Shown here in pieces: positions 1-8,834 of a DNA stretch of 64,000 nucleotides. The notes beneath the pieces were generated by a model that saw nothing but the letters and a program-made list of their open reading frames with translations, was not told the DNA's origin and did not search any database. Origin of the DNA: Saprospirales bacterium (GTDB taxonomy: Bacteria > Bacteroidota > Bacteroidia > Chitinophagales > Saprospiraceae). Every line of letters starts with the position of its first letter. The stretch's first letter is position 1. The stretch covers positions 186,001 to 250,000 of the forward strand of contig JADJYG010000006.1 in assembly GCA_016719895.1 (NCBI GenBank). The letters run 5' to 3'. Both the position numbers and the translations under genes were made by a program.

Positions 1-2
1 CG

Positions 3-731
3 CTGAAAACGGCAGCACCGGGCGCGCAAAAGTGGCTATTACAGCCTATGCGGTTGGGCGACTGGCGGTTCGGGCTTTTTCTGCTTATTATGTCAGGTTT
101 CTGGACCTGCTTCAATCAGTTGTTTTACACGCTGCCGTTGCACATCCGCGATTTTACCAACACCTCCGATGTGCTCGCCGGGTTCACCGCGTTCCTGAAC
201 GCAATCGGCCTGGAGGGGTTTGCCCGCTCGATGAACGCCTCCATGGTTACAGCGGGGCAGGTGAACCCCGAGTACATGATCAATTTTAACGCCGGGGCAA
301 TCATAGTCTTTCAGGTGCTGGTATCGTACCTGGTGACCCGGCTGAAGGCATTTACCACTATTTTCTGGGGGGTATTGATCACGGTAGCGAGTTTTTCGGT
401 ACTCGTATTTGGCGCCACCGGCTGGGTCGTGCTGGCGGGTATCCTGATCTTTTCGTTTGGCGAAATGATGGCCAGCCCGAAATCGAAAGAATATACCGGT
501 AAGATTGCCCCGCCCGACAAGGTGGCGATGTACATGGGCTATTTCTACTGGTGCGTGGCCTTGGGCAACCTGTTCGGCGGCATACTCTCCGGCCAGCTGT
601 ACGCCAAATTTGGCGTCAAAGGCATGCAGCGGCCCGATATCATGTGGGCTATTTTTGCGGCTCTGGCGCTGTTTTCGGCCCTGGCAGTGTATTTTTATGA
701 CAGGTTGGTGATCCGGCGGATGGAGCGGTAA
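3..731 (+). CDS. MFS transporter, C-terminal part (POT-like), open at left edge
   Basis: The reading frame is open from the first bases, so the true start lies left of the window. The visible 242 residues are strongly hydrophobic, with about six membrane segments, and end in a basic tail (RLVIRRMER), which fits the C-terminal half of a 12-TM major facilitator. The segment GFWTCFNQLFYTLP is reminiscent of proton-dependent oligopeptide (POT) type transporters of Bacteroidota, but the diagnostic N-terminal motifs are missing. It would be an inner-membrane, probably proton-coupled, importer. The gene lies 58 bases upstream of a secreted glycan-active-type protein in the same direction, so the two may be co-transcribed. 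The MFS fold is fairly sure; the substrate is inferred only weakly. Confidence 0.8.
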   Translation: MKTAAPGAQKWLLQPMRLGDWRFGLFLLIMSGFWTCFNQLFYTLPLHIRDFTNTSDVLAGFTAFLNAIGLEGFARSMNASMVTAGQVNPEYMINFNAGAIIVFQVLVSYLVTRLKAFTTIFWGVLITVASFSVLVFGATGWVVLAGILIFSFGEMMASPKSKEYTGKIAPPDKVAMYMGYFYWCVALGNLFGGILSGQLYAKFGVKGMQRPDIMWAIFAALALFSALAVYFYDRLVIRRMER

Positions 732-789
732 TTATCAGCAGCGGACTTCCCTGAAAAACCTTGTCTTCACGGTTCAATCAGCGTTTGTT

Positions 790-2469
790 ATGAAACACGG
801 CCTGCTTTTTTTCCTGTTTATTTTTGGTCTGACGTCTGCTAGGGCGCAGCATTCGATCCGGATCTGGCAGGTTGACCCCCTGGAGAAAGTACTGCGTGAA
901 AGTCGCGCGTTTCTCGAATCAACGGGGCCGGCAGAAGTTGCACGGGGCGAAACGGCGTCGTTTCAGCTGGTTTGGCTGAACCCGGCAGCCACCGACGACC
1001 TCACGGTGGAAGCTCTGCCGCTGCGCAACGGCGCTGCCCGGCTGCCGGTGACGCGCATCGGCTATGCCGGTTATGTGCATGTAGGCCGCCAGACGCCTAC
1101 GCCGTCGAAGGACAAAATAGCGTCGCCTTCGGGCTTCTACCCCGATCCGTTGCCGGGTGTGCAGGCCGGCATGCAGCTTCCTGCCGGTGAGTTGCAGCCG
1201 TTTTGGCTGTCGGTGGCGGTGCCTGCCGGCGCCGCTCCGGGCCTCTACAGCGGGGAAGTGGTTTTCCGGGGGCGTTCCAACGGCCGGCCGTTCCGGATCG
1301 CCCGGCCGCTCCAGCTCCAGGTGTACCCGGTAACCATCGGCCAAACCAGCCTCTGGGTGACCAACTGGATGAACCTCAGCGCGCACAACCTGCGGCACCT
1401 CAACGGCGGGCAGGCCGTGGAGCCCTGGTCCGAGCGCTACTGGACGCTCGTCGGGGTGCTGGCTGGCTCGGCCGCCCGGCACGGCCAGAACATGGCCCTG
1501 ATTTCGCCGCTTGCGCTGACGCAGTTTTCACTCGACGGCGACCGGTATACGTTTGATTTCAGCCGTTTCGACCGCATGACCGGGTTGTTTCTGCAGGCTG
1601 GCATGCGCCGTATCGAAGGCGGGCACCTGGGCGGCCGCATAGGTAACTGGACGAGCCCTTTCGGTGTGTCGGTACCGTCGGCGGCGCCCGCTTCCGGCAG
1701 CGCATCCGGGATGGAAATGCTCCCCCTCGACGACGAACGCACCCGGCGTTTCCTGGACCAGTTTTTACCGGCTTTCCTGGCCCATCTGAAAGAAAAAAAT
1801 TGGGAGTCCATCTACCTGCAACACATCGCCGACGAGCCGATCGCGGAAAATATCGATTCCTACCGCGCCTTCAGCGCCTATGTGCGCGAGCGACTGCCGG
1901 GCATACCCATCGTGGAGGCCAATCACGCTTCCAGTCTGGCCGGTAGCATCGACGTGTGGGTGCCCCAGCTGAATTTCCTGCACACCGATTTTGCGTTCTA
2001 CCTGGAGCGGCAGCGGCTGGGCGAGGAGATCTGGTTTTATACCTGCCTGGCGCCACAGGGCAACTATGCCAACCGTTTTCTGGAATTACCCCTGATCCAA
2101 ACCCGCCTGCTGCACTGGCTCAACTACCGGTACGGCATACCCGGATACCTGCACTGGGGTTATAATTTCTGGAACGACGACCCCTTCCGCGAAGCCACCG
2201 GCATCATCACCGAAAGCGGCAACACCCTGCCCGGCGGCGATGCCTGGGTGGCCTATCCCGGCAACGGCGAAGTGATCCCTTCCCTGCGCCTGGAAGCTAT
2301 GCGCGACGGCATTTATGACTACGAACTTTTGAAAATGTACGAAGTCAAATTTCCCGAACGCGCCCGCGAACTGGCCCGTCAGGTAGTGTATCAGTTCGAC
2401 CTTTATGACTCGGGCATCGAGGCCTTTCGGGCCAAACGCCGGGAAATACTGGAGGCGCTCAGTCAATGA
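790..2469 (+). CDS. secreted DUF4091 / GH123-like protein
   Basis: 559 residues with an N-terminal signal peptide (about residues 1-20, ending ARAQ). The N-terminal third looks like a beta-sandwich; the central and C-terminal parts resemble a TIM-barrel glycosidase, with acidic motifs such as HIADEP near residue 340 and the DUF4091 hallmarks GYLHWGYNFWND (about 451-462) and AMRDGIYDYELLK (about 503-515). DUF4091 proteins are related to family GH123 (N-acetylgalactosaminidase-like) enzymes. The likely role is hydrolysis or binding of a glycan in the periplasm or outside the cell. There is no type IX secretion C-terminal domain and no lipobox. The substrate cannot be read from sequence. The start has a clean signal peptide and follows the MFS gene. 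Confidence 0.8.
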   Translation: MKHGLLFFLFIFGLTSARAQHSIRIWQVDPLEKVLRESRAFLESTGPAEVARGETASFQLVWLNPAATDDLTVEALPLRNGAARLPVTRIGYAGYVHVGRQTPTPSKDKIASPSGFYPDPLPGVQAGMQLPAGELQPFWLSVAVPAGAAPGLYSGEVVFRGRSNGRPFRIARPLQLQVYPVTIGQTSLWVTNWMNLSAHNLRHLNGGQAVEPWSERYWTLVGVLAGSAARHGQNMALISPLALTQFSLDGDRYTFDFSRFDRMTGLFLQAGMRRIEGGHLGGRIGNWTSPFGVSVPSAAPASGSASGMEMLPLDDERTRRFLDQFLPAFLAHLKEKNWESIYLQHIADEPIAENIDSYRAFSAYVRERLPGIPIVEANHASSLAGSIDVWVPQLNFLHTDFAFYLERQRLGEEIWFYTCLAPQGNYANRFLELPLIQTRLLHWLNYRYGIPGYLHWGYNFWNDDPFREATGIITESGNTLPGGDAWVAYPGNGEVIPSLRLEAMRDGIYDYELLKMYEVKFPERARELARQVVYQFDLYDSGIEAFRAKRREILEALSQ

Positions 2470-2489
2470 GCCTGGCGCGGGAGGATTTC

Positions 2490-2571
2490 CTTGCTTACGT
2501 AGATAGACAGTTTCACAGAGGCTCTATACCCTTTGTGAGCCTCTGTGAAACTATCTATCTACGTAAACAAG
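2490..2571. repeat. long near-perfect inverted repeat (bidirectional hairpin)
   Basis: Arms of about 35 bases (2490-2524 and 2537-2571) are complementary except for two positions that would form G-U pairs in RNA. They flank a loop of about 12 bases. The element lies between the convergent genes ending at 2469 (+) and 2594 (-). It could act as a bidirectional transcription terminator or be a small palindromic repeat element. It lacks a classic U-run, so simple Rho-independent termination is not certain. Confidence 0.75.
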
Positions 2572-2593
2572 TACGGGCTCGGCGATGTATTGC

Positions 2594-3073
2594 CTAAAAC
2601 CCCAGCCGTACACCCACCCCATTGGCATCTATCCGGAAGTACAGTTCCCGCTCGCGGAAGCCTGTTTTAGGCAAGCCGGCATTGTACAGCCGGGCGGCCT
2701 CCTTGGCGTTTTTGGTGTAGCCCACGGTAAACGGTACCGATACCACGATCAGGCCGGCACCGATACCCGCCAGGGTCCAGTTGGCGTCGCCGCCGGCAAT
2801 AGCAGTACCCAAAGGATACCCCACCAGGAATCCGCCGGCAAAGCTCAGCACAAAGGAAAGATCGTAGTTGGTTTTCGCTTTTTGCATGTAGCGGTGTGCC
2901 TCCGGGTTGGGTTGGGTGAGGTGAAGCAGTTGCCGGGGTCTCAGGGTTTTGCCGTTGGAGCGGAATACCGTGCCAAAAGCCGTGCGCTTGATTTCGATGG
3001 TGTCGGCGGAGGTTTGGGCGAAGGCGATGCCGGCAGTGCCGGCTAGCAGGAGCAGGATCAGTGTTTTTTTCAC
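2594..3073 (-). CDS. hypothetical exported protein
   Basis: 159 residues. Residues 1-19 form a clear signal peptide (MKKTLILLLLAGTAGIAFA, cleavage before QTS). The mature part has a basic stretch, a hydrophobic glycine-rich central region (about 72-115) that may form one or two membrane helices, and ends VGVRLGF, reminiscent of a final outer-membrane beta-strand with terminal Phe. It lies 90 bases downstream of the ABC permease pair in the same direction and may be a trailing member of that operon or an independent gene. I do not recognise a family, and no function is assigned. Confidence 0.7.
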   Translation of the reverse strand: MKKTLILLLLAGTAGIAFAQTSADTIEIKRTAFGTVFRSNGKTLRPRQLLHLTQPNPEAHRYMQKAKTNYDLSFVLSFAGGFLVGYPLGTAIAGGDANWTLAGIGAGLIVVSVPFTVGYTKNAKEAARLYNAGLPKTGFRERELYFRIDANGVGVRLGF

Positions 3074-3163
3074 GGTTATATTTTTTGCCCAAAGATAGAC
3101 GCGCCCCGCAAAAATACCAAGCAGCCGTTGCTGCGGGCCCTGCTGCCCCGGTTTTGCATTTGG

Positions 3164-4255
3164 TCACACCCTTTTCCTATACGTCCACATCGCAAGCCCG
3201 TTCACGACTGCCCCATAGGTCAACACGGTGAAGAAATTCTGCCGGATTTCGGCGAAGCCGGCCCCTTTGAGCAGTACCAGGCGCATGAACTCTACGAAGT
3301 ATTTAACGGGATTGAGCATATTGAGCCATTGCGCCCACCGGGGCATGCTGTCGGCAGGAGTAAACAAGCCGCACATGAGGATAAAAATGACCAGGAAAAA
3401 CCAGGCGGTGAATATGGCTTGTTGCTGCGATTCGGCGAAATTGGAAATCAGGAAACCCAGGCCCAGCATACAGGGCGCAAACACCAGGGTGTACAGAAAC
3501 ACCAGCCGCAGGTCGCCCAGCATGGGAATACGAAAAATCAGCCAGCCCACCGCAAGCCCTATGGTCATCATGACCAGGGCGATCAGCCAGAACGGCAACA
3601 ACTTGCCCAGGATAAACTGCCACTTGCGGATAGGGGTTACGTTGATCTGTTCGATAGTGCCCACTTCGCGTTCGCGCACGATGTTGAGCGCCGTCAGAAA
3701 GCAAATGATCATCGAAATGATTACCCCCAGGATGCCCGGCACCATAAAGGTCTTGTAGTCGAGCCGGGGGTTGTACCAGTTGCTGTAGGTAAGCTCGAGC
3801 CCCCCCTTTTGGGGCGGGCGGGGGGGAATCTCGCTCTGCACGATAGCCTGCGCATACCCGATAGCCAGCCCGGCTTTTACGGGATTGATGGCATTGGCGG
3901 TAATAGACACGCCGGCAGTGCCTTCCCGAATAAAATCGCGCTCGAAGTGCGGCGGTATTTCCAGGATCAGGTCGGTATAGTCGCGGGCCAGGTCAGCGTC
4001 GGCCTCCTGGATGGAGAACGCCGATTTTTTCACCCGGAAATAGCCCGACGCTCCAAACCGCGCCACCAGTTGCCGCGACATGGGCGACAAGTCATGATCG
4101 ACCACCCCAAGCGACAGGTTCTGGATTTCATAGTTCGCAGCAAACGACAATAATACCGTTTGCACGACCGGCATCACCAGTAGCATCGGCAACATGAACC
4201 GGTTGCGAAAAACCTGCAAAAACTCCTTCTGAACGAGGTATAGTACGGTACGCAT
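3164..4255 (-). CDS. ABC-2 type transporter permease (YbhR-like)
   Basis: 363 residues with the ABC-2 permease layout: one N-terminal membrane helix (about 22-42), a large extracytoplasmic domain to about residue 170, then five hydrophobic helices. After the second helix comes the family motif REREVGTIEQINVTPI, the coupling segment that contacts the ATPase. It is the last gene of the efflux set; the sister permease ends 6 bases upstream. Together with the two ATPases, HlyD and TolC proteins it should form a YbhFSR/YbhG-like tripartite exporter for drugs or other amphiphiles. Pairing of two non-identical permeases is the normal arrangement of this family. The transported substrate is unknown. 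Confidence 0.88.
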   Translation of the reverse strand: MRTVLYLVQKEFLQVFRNRFMLPMLLVMPVVQTVLLSFAANYEIQNLSLGVVDHDLSPMSRQLVARFGASGYFRVKKSAFSIQEADADLARDYTDLILEIPPHFERDFIREGTAGVSITANAINPVKAGLAIGYAQAIVQSEIPPRPPQKGGLELTYSNWYNPRLDYKTFMVPGILGVIISMIICFLTALNIVREREVGTIEQINVTPIRKWQFILGKLLPFWLIALVMMTIGLAVGWLIFRIPMLGDLRLVFLYTLVFAPCMLGLGFLISNFAESQQQAIFTAWFFLVIFILMCGLFTPADSMPRWAQWLNMLNPVKYFVEFMRLVLLKGAGFAEIRQNFFTVLTYGAVVNGLAMWTYRKRV

Positions 4256-4261
4256 GATGGA

Positions 4262-5398
4262 CTACTCTAAACGGTTTTTAAAATTCCGGAGACTCAGGCC
4301 GATAAACCCCAAAGCCATCAGGGCCAATACCAGCGTTTCTTTCCATAAATACTCCAGCCCGACGCCTTTGATCATAACGCCCTTGATGATCGGGATAAAC
4401 CAGGTAGCCGGGAACAGGACGCTTATAATTTGGAGCAGCAAGGGCATACTTTCCCTGGGAAACAAGAACCCGGACAACAAAATGGTCGGCATCATCAGCC
4501 CCAGGGCCGATGCGAACATGGCAACCATCTGCGTCTTGGCCCGCGTAGAGATAAATATACCCAGCGAGAGCGCTACAAACATATACAGCAGGCACTCCAG
4601 CCCCAGGAGCAAAAAACTGCCCCGCATAGGCATACCGAATACCAGCATGCCCAGCGCCACCACCAATACGGTGTTAAGAAAGGATAGAGCCAGATAGGGG
4701 GCGGTTTTGCCCAGCAATATTTGCAAGGGCTGCAACGGCGATACCAGCAGCACCTCCATAGTGCCCAGTTCCTTTTCCCGCGCCAGGGTGATCGAGGTCA
4801 TCATCGCCGACACCAGCATCAGGATCAGGGTCATTACCCCCGGTACAAAATTAAACACGGCTTTTTGTTCGGGATTATACCGCATGCGCGTTTCCACCCG
4901 GATTCCGGGGGGCGCCCCGGGAGCATTTGGGTTCGATAACGCCACTTGTTCCCGTTGGAAATCAAGGATAATTGCATTCGCGTAATTAATCAGGGTGGTG
5001 GCCGTATTGGGGTCGCTGGCATCGCCGATCAGCTGCAATTGGGCCGTGCCATCGTGGCGCAGGGTGTGGCTGAAACCGGGCGGAAAAACCAGCGCCAGTT
5101 TTATCTTACCCTGCCGGAAAGCAGGCTCGAGGGCGTCGGCCGAAGCGAGGCTGCGTTCCAGCCGGAAGTAGCCGCTCGAAAGCAGCTTACTCGTCAGCCG
5201 GAGGCTGGCTTCGTCTTTGGAGGGATCAAGTATGGCGATCGCAGCGTTCTTGATCTCGTTGGTCAATACAAAGCCGAACAACAGGACCTGGATGACAGGC
5301 ATCCCGAACAAGATCAGCATCGTACGGCGGTCGCGGTAGATGTGGCGAAATTCTTTTATGACAAAGGCAAAAAATCGGTTCATGTCCGGATGAATCAA
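4262..5398 (-). CDS. ABC-2 type transporter permease (YbhS-like)
   Basis: 378 residues. There is one helix near residues 24-44, a long periplasmic region, then a cluster of five C-terminal helices with the coupling motif REKELGTMEVLLVSPL. It is paralogous to the following permease and separated from it by 6 bases; the ATPase gene ends 9 bases upstream. It is likely a heterodimer partner in the inner-membrane part of the exporter. The periplasmic domain between helix 1 and helix 2 is the region expected to meet the HlyD-type adaptor. Family assignment is strong; substrate is unknown. Confidence 0.88.
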   Translation of the reverse strand: MIHPDMNRFFAFVIKEFRHIYRDRRTMLILFGMPVIQVLLFGFVLTNEIKNAAIAILDPSKDEASLRLTSKLLSSGYFRLERSLASADALEPAFRQGKIKLALVFPPGFSHTLRHDGTAQLQLIGDASDPNTATTLINYANAIILDFQREQVALSNPNAPGAPPGIRVETRMRYNPEQKAVFNFVPGVMTLILMLVSAMMTSITLAREKELGTMEVLLVSPLQPLQILLGKTAPYLALSFLNTVLVVALGMLVFGMPMRGSFLLLGLECLLYMFVALSLGIFISTRAKTQMVAMFASALGLMMPTILLSGFLFPRESMPLLLQIISVLFPATWFIPIIKGVMIKGVGLEYLWKETLVLALMALGFIGLSLRNFKNRLE

Positions 5399-5407
5399 AC
5401 GTTAGCG

Positions 5408-6145
5408 TCAATCATTGGTTGCGGTCGCACGCGCCAGGAGCCGGAATACCTCGTCCATATCTTCGGCGCCAAAAGCGGCTTTCATATTCCTGGGCGTGTC
5501 CAGGGCTTCTATTTTGCCATCGACCATAATGCTGACCCGGTCGCAGTATTCGGCTTCGTCCATATAGTGAGTCGTGATCATGAGCGTGACTCCGGCGTGG
5601 GCGGCCTCGTAAATCAGGTCCCAAAACTGCCGCCGGGTGAGTGGATCCACGCCGCTGGTAGGCTCATCCAGAAATACAATGCGGGGTTCGTGCAACAAGG
5701 CGACGGAAAAAGCGAGCTTTTGCCGCCAACCCAACGGCAGCCCGGCCACGAGCTGGTCGGCATACGCGCCGATATCCAGCCTTTCCAACAAATCGGCTGT
5801 TTTTACCCTGATCGCTGCGCGTTTGAGCCCATAAATGCCGCCGTATAAGCGGATATTCTCGCGCACGGTCAGGTCTTCGTATAGGCTGAACCGCTGGCTC
5901 ATGTAGCCGATGCGCCGTTTAACCGCTTCGGGCTGGCGCCACACATCGAAGCCAGCCACGGTTGCCCGGCCGCTACTGGGCGTGAGCAGCCCGGTGAGCA
6001 TTTTCAGGGCCGTCGTTTTGCCGGCGCCGTTGGCGCCCAGGAAGCCAAAAACTTCGCCGCGCGTCACCGCAAAGCTGATCGCGTTTACCGCAGTGAACGT
6101 GCCGAATCGTTTGGTTAGTTGTTCGGTTTGAATTACGTAGTCCAT
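5408..6145 (-). CDS. ABC transporter ATP-binding protein (C-terminal YbhF half equivalent)
   Basis: 245 residues, a single nucleotide-binding domain. Visible motifs are Walker A GANGAGKTT (37-45), Q-loop YMSQRFSLY (Q84), Walker B IVFLDE (156-161) and H-loop TTHYMDEAE (His193). The signature is atypical, LPLGWRQ instead of LSGGQ, at about 136-142. Its start overlaps the end of the preceding ATPase gene by 13 bases, indicating translational coupling. In E. coli YbhF two such domains are fused; here they are separate polypeptides. This one keeps the catalytic His and probably powers the transporter. Inferred role: energising the 4262/3164 permease pair. Confidence 0.9.
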   Translation of the reverse strand: MDYVIQTEQLTKRFGTFTAVNAISFAVTRGEVFGFLGANGAGKTTALKMLTGLLTPSSGRATVAGFDVWRQPEAVKRRIGYMSQRFSLYEDLTVRENIRLYGGIYGLKRAAIRVKTADLLERLDIGAYADQLVAGLPLGWRQKLAFSVALLHEPRIVFLDEPTSGVDPLTRRQFWDLIYEAAHAGVTLMITTHYMDEAEYCDRVSIMVDGKIEALDTPRNMKAAFGAEDMDEVFRLLARATATND

Positions 6146-7053
6146 ACGCCGTTTTTCATCAAGTCAATAAAAGAATCTTCCACGGTTGCCTGTACCGGCA
6201 GCAGCTCCACACCGGTATGCCCCCGCGCTTCGAGGTATTGCAGGATGGCTGCCGACGGGCTGCCGCCGCCGGGCACTACGAGGTGTGCGTATTCGCCAAA
6301 AGCGTAACAATCGGCATCCGGCGTCAGGTCGCGCAGGTCGCGGATGAGGCGGTACATATCGTCGGAACGCACGGCAAAAAGCGGATGCCGGTACGCAGCA
6401 GTAAGGCCTCGGGGCGTATCGATAGCCAGTATTTCGCCTTTTTGGATCAGCGCCACCCGGTCGCACAGCGCAGCCTCATCCATGTATGCCGTGCTCACCA
6501 GGATGGTGATACCCGATGCGCGCAGACGGCGCAGCATATCCCAGAATTCCTTGCGCGACACCGGGTCCACGCCGGTGCCGGGCTCGTCGAGGAAGAGTAC
6601 CCGCGGGCGGTGGATCAGGGCGCAACAAAGGGCCAGTTTTTGTTTCATACCGCCAGAGAGCGCCCCTGCCCGCCGGTCGCTGAATGGCTCGAGTTGGACG
6701 TAGATATCGCGGATGAGGTCGTAATTATCGCGAATATGGGCGCCAAATACATTGGCAAAAAAGCCCAGGTTTTCTTCCACCGACAGGTCCTGGTACAACG
6801 AAAACCGGCCGGGCATGTAGCCGATGCGCCGGCGAAGCGCCTTGTAGTCTTGCACCACATCGAGACCATCTACCCTGGCCTGACCCGCGTCGGGCAGGAG
6901 CAGGGAGGCCAGTATGCGGAACAAAGTGGTTTTGCCGGCGCCGTCGGGGCCGATAAGACCGAATATTTCACCCTCCAGCACCTCGAAACTGACGGCTTTA
7001 ACGGCCTGGACAGGACCGTAGGATTTTGAAATGTTCTGAACGCTGATAGACAT
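6133..7053 (-). CDS. ABC transporter ATP-binding protein (N-terminal YbhF half equivalent), degenerate loops
   Basis: 306 residues: an ATPase domain plus a C-terminal extension of about 90 residues. Walker A GPDGAGKTT (35-43), signature LSGGMKQ (132-138) and Walker B VLFLDE are intact. The Q-loop reads YMPGRF (Gln replaced by Gly) and the H-loop reads VSTAYMDEA (His replaced by Ala at about 189). From memory, loss of the H-loop His is also usual in the N-terminal domain of YbhF-type proteins, so this is probably an asymmetric, regulatory ATP site rather than a dead gene. It is coupled to the next ATPase by a 13-base overlap. Upstream lies an 800-base repeat block that separates it from the HlyD gene, so it may need its own promoter. 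Confidence 0.88.
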   Translation of the reverse strand: MSISVQNISKSYGPVQAVKAVSFEVLEGEIFGLIGPDGAGKTTLFRILASLLLPDAGQARVDGLDVVQDYKALRRRIGYMPGRFSLYQDLSVEENLGFFANVFGAHIRDNYDLIRDIYVQLEPFSDRRAGALSGGMKQKLALCCALIHRPRVLFLDEPGTGVDPVSRKEFWDMLRRLRASGITILVSTAYMDEAALCDRVALIQKGEILAIDTPRGLTAAYRHPLFAVRSDDMYRLIRDLRDLTPDADCYAFGEYAHLVVPGGGSPSAAILQYLEARGHTGVELLPVQATVEDSFIDLMKNGVWTT

Positions 7054-7079
7054 GATTGACCTGATTTTGCAGACTACGC

Positions 7080-7854
7080 CGGGATTTCTCTTTCTTGGAC
7101 AGGATTTTTTTGCAGGATTATGATTTGAAAAGGACAGGATTTGCAGGATTTTTCAGGATTGACAGGATTGATTTGGAAAGGACAGGATTTACAGGATTTT
7201 TCAGGATTGACAGGATTGATTTGGAAAGGACAGGATTTACAGGATTTTTCAGGATTGACAGGATTATGATTTGAAAAGGACAGGATTTACAGGATTTTTC
7301 AGGATTGACAGGATTATGATTTGAAAAGGACAGGATTTGCAGGATTTTTCAGGATTATGATTTGAATTATTCAGCCGCTACCAACTGCCATATCGTTGAT
7401 TCTGTCCTGCACTCTGCGGAAAAAAATCCTGGTAATCCTGTCTCTCACTCTGCGGAAAAAATCCTGTCAATCCTGAAAAATCCTGTCAATCCTGTCTCTC
7501 ACTCTACGGAAAAAATCCTGTCAATCCTGAAAAATCCTGCAAATCCTGTCCCTCACTCTACGGAAAAAATCCTGTCAATCCTGAAAAATCCTGTCAATCC
7601 TGTCCCTCACTCTACGGAAAAAATCCTGTCAATCCTGAAAAATTCTGCAAATCCTGTCCCTCACTCTACGGAAAAAATCCTGTCAATCCTGAAAAATCCT
7701 GTCAATCCTGTCTCTCACTCTACGGAAAAAAATTCTGATAATCCTGTCTCTCACTCTGCGGAAAAAATCCTGTCAATCCTGAAAAATCCTGTCAATCCTG
7801 TCCCTCACTCTGCGGAAAAAATCCTGGTAATCCTGTCCAAAAAAAGAAACCCTG
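7080..7854. repeat. CAGGATT-type repeat block in two opposed arrays
   Basis: No gene is supported in this stretch. From about 7085 to 7350 a unit of about 48 bases built from CAGGATT, GACAGGATT and TTTTTCAGGATT recurs about five times. From about 7403 to 7850 the same words appear reverse-complemented (AATCCTG) in a 54-base unit also carrying CTCACTCTACGGAAAAAA, about eight copies. The two arrays are thus inverted about a centre near 7370. The second array runs right up to the stop codon of the HlyD gene at 7855. The same repeat family recurs at 61918-62245. It lies inside an otherwise tight efflux operon. Confidence 0.9.
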
Positions 7855-8805
7855 TCAATTCTGTTCACCGCTGCGTGCGAAGTGCAGTTCGCCCGGCATC
7901 CCGATCTTCAAACTCCCGTCGTTCTGAACTTCCACCTTTACGGCATATACCAGATTTACCCGTTCGTCGCGGGTTTGAATAACCTTGGGTGTAAACTCGG
8001 CCTTCGGCGAAATCCACGCAATCTTTCCTTTCAATTCGCGCAGGGAGTCGGCCGGCGCATCGATCGCCACTTTTACCTTCTGCCCCAGGCGGATGGAGCC
8101 CAGTTGATCGCCGGCCACATAGGCCCGCAGCACCATTCGCCGGAGGTCGGCAATTTTATACAAGGGTTTGCCGTAGGTAGCCACCTCGCCGGCTTCCGCG
8201 TAGCGGGTTAGTACCGTGCCGGCAACGGGGCTTACCAGGCGGCACCTGGCGATTTGGTCGTCTACTTGGGCGATTTGTTTTTGCAACGGTAAAATTTCAG
8301 CCAGCAAGCCGCCTTTTTGGGTGCTGAGCGTTGCACTGGCGGCATCGCGCTGTTCCAGGATCAGGCGCAGTTGGCCTTCTGCCAGGTCGATCTGGTCGTT
8401 CAGGTCGTCGAGTTGTTTGGGGGTTGCCGCATCGCTTTTGAGCAGGGCTTCCACCCGTTTTTTTTCGCGCTGCAAGGCATCGAACTGCAAGCGGTTGTTC
8501 CGGGCTTGTTTTTCAAAAACGGCCAGCTGGGCGCTGATCGCAGGGCTCTTGGCGGCAATCGCCCGGATAGCGGCCTGCAATTGGTCTTTTTTCAAAACCA
8601 GCTGCGTCGAATCGATGCGGCCCACAACCTGGCCGGCTGCCAGCGTTTGGCCTTCTTCGGCTGTGAACACCAGGATCTGGCCGTTGGCTTCGGCACTGAT
8701 GATGCGCTCGTCGGCTTCAAAATTCCCGTAGGCATCGGCCGCCGGGCCGCCGGAAGAGCAAGCGGACAAGGGAAGTATGGCGGACAAAAAAAACAGATAT
8801 TTCAT
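7855..8805 (-). CDS. HlyD-family periplasmic adaptor lipoprotein (YbhG-like)
   Basis: 316 residues. A lipoprotein signal with lipobox LSAC (Cys16) anchors it to the inner-membrane face. Next comes a biotinyl-lipoyl-like half (SAEANGQILVFTAEEGQ), a long alpha-helical coiled-coil region at about 70-190 rich in Gln, Leu and Arg, then the second lipoyl half (SPVAGTVLTRYAEAGE) and a beta-barrel domain (YKIADLRRMVLRAYV). This is the membrane-fusion protein expected to bridge the ABC-2 permeases to the TolC protein encoded 29 bases upstream. The stop codon abuts a repeat array, so the last residues may have been shaped by repeat expansion. Confidence 0.92.
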   Translation of the reverse strand: MKYLFFLSAILPLSACSSGGPAADAYGNFEADERIISAEANGQILVFTAEEGQTLAAGQVVGRIDSTQLVLKKDQLQAAIRAIAAKSPAISAQLAVFEKQARNNRLQFDALQREKKRVEALLKSDAATPKQLDDLNDQIDLAEGQLRLILEQRDAASATLSTQKGGLLAEILPLQKQIAQVDDQIARCRLVSPVAGTVLTRYAEAGEVATYGKPLYKIADLRRMVLRAYVAGDQLGSIRLGQKVKVAIDAPADSLRELKGKIAWISPKAEFTPKVIQTRDERVNLVYAVKVEVQNDGSLKIGMPGELHFARSGEQN

Positions 8806-8834
8806 GGTATGCGATAGTTTAAGGCAGCGGGTTT

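Noticed and set aside
7362..7982. 206-codon plus-strand ORF made of repeated NPVNPVSHSTEKILSILK units
   Set aside because: It is simply the 54-base intergenic repeat read in frame, starts in the inverted-repeat centre and runs into the antisense of the HlyD gene; no start context or family.
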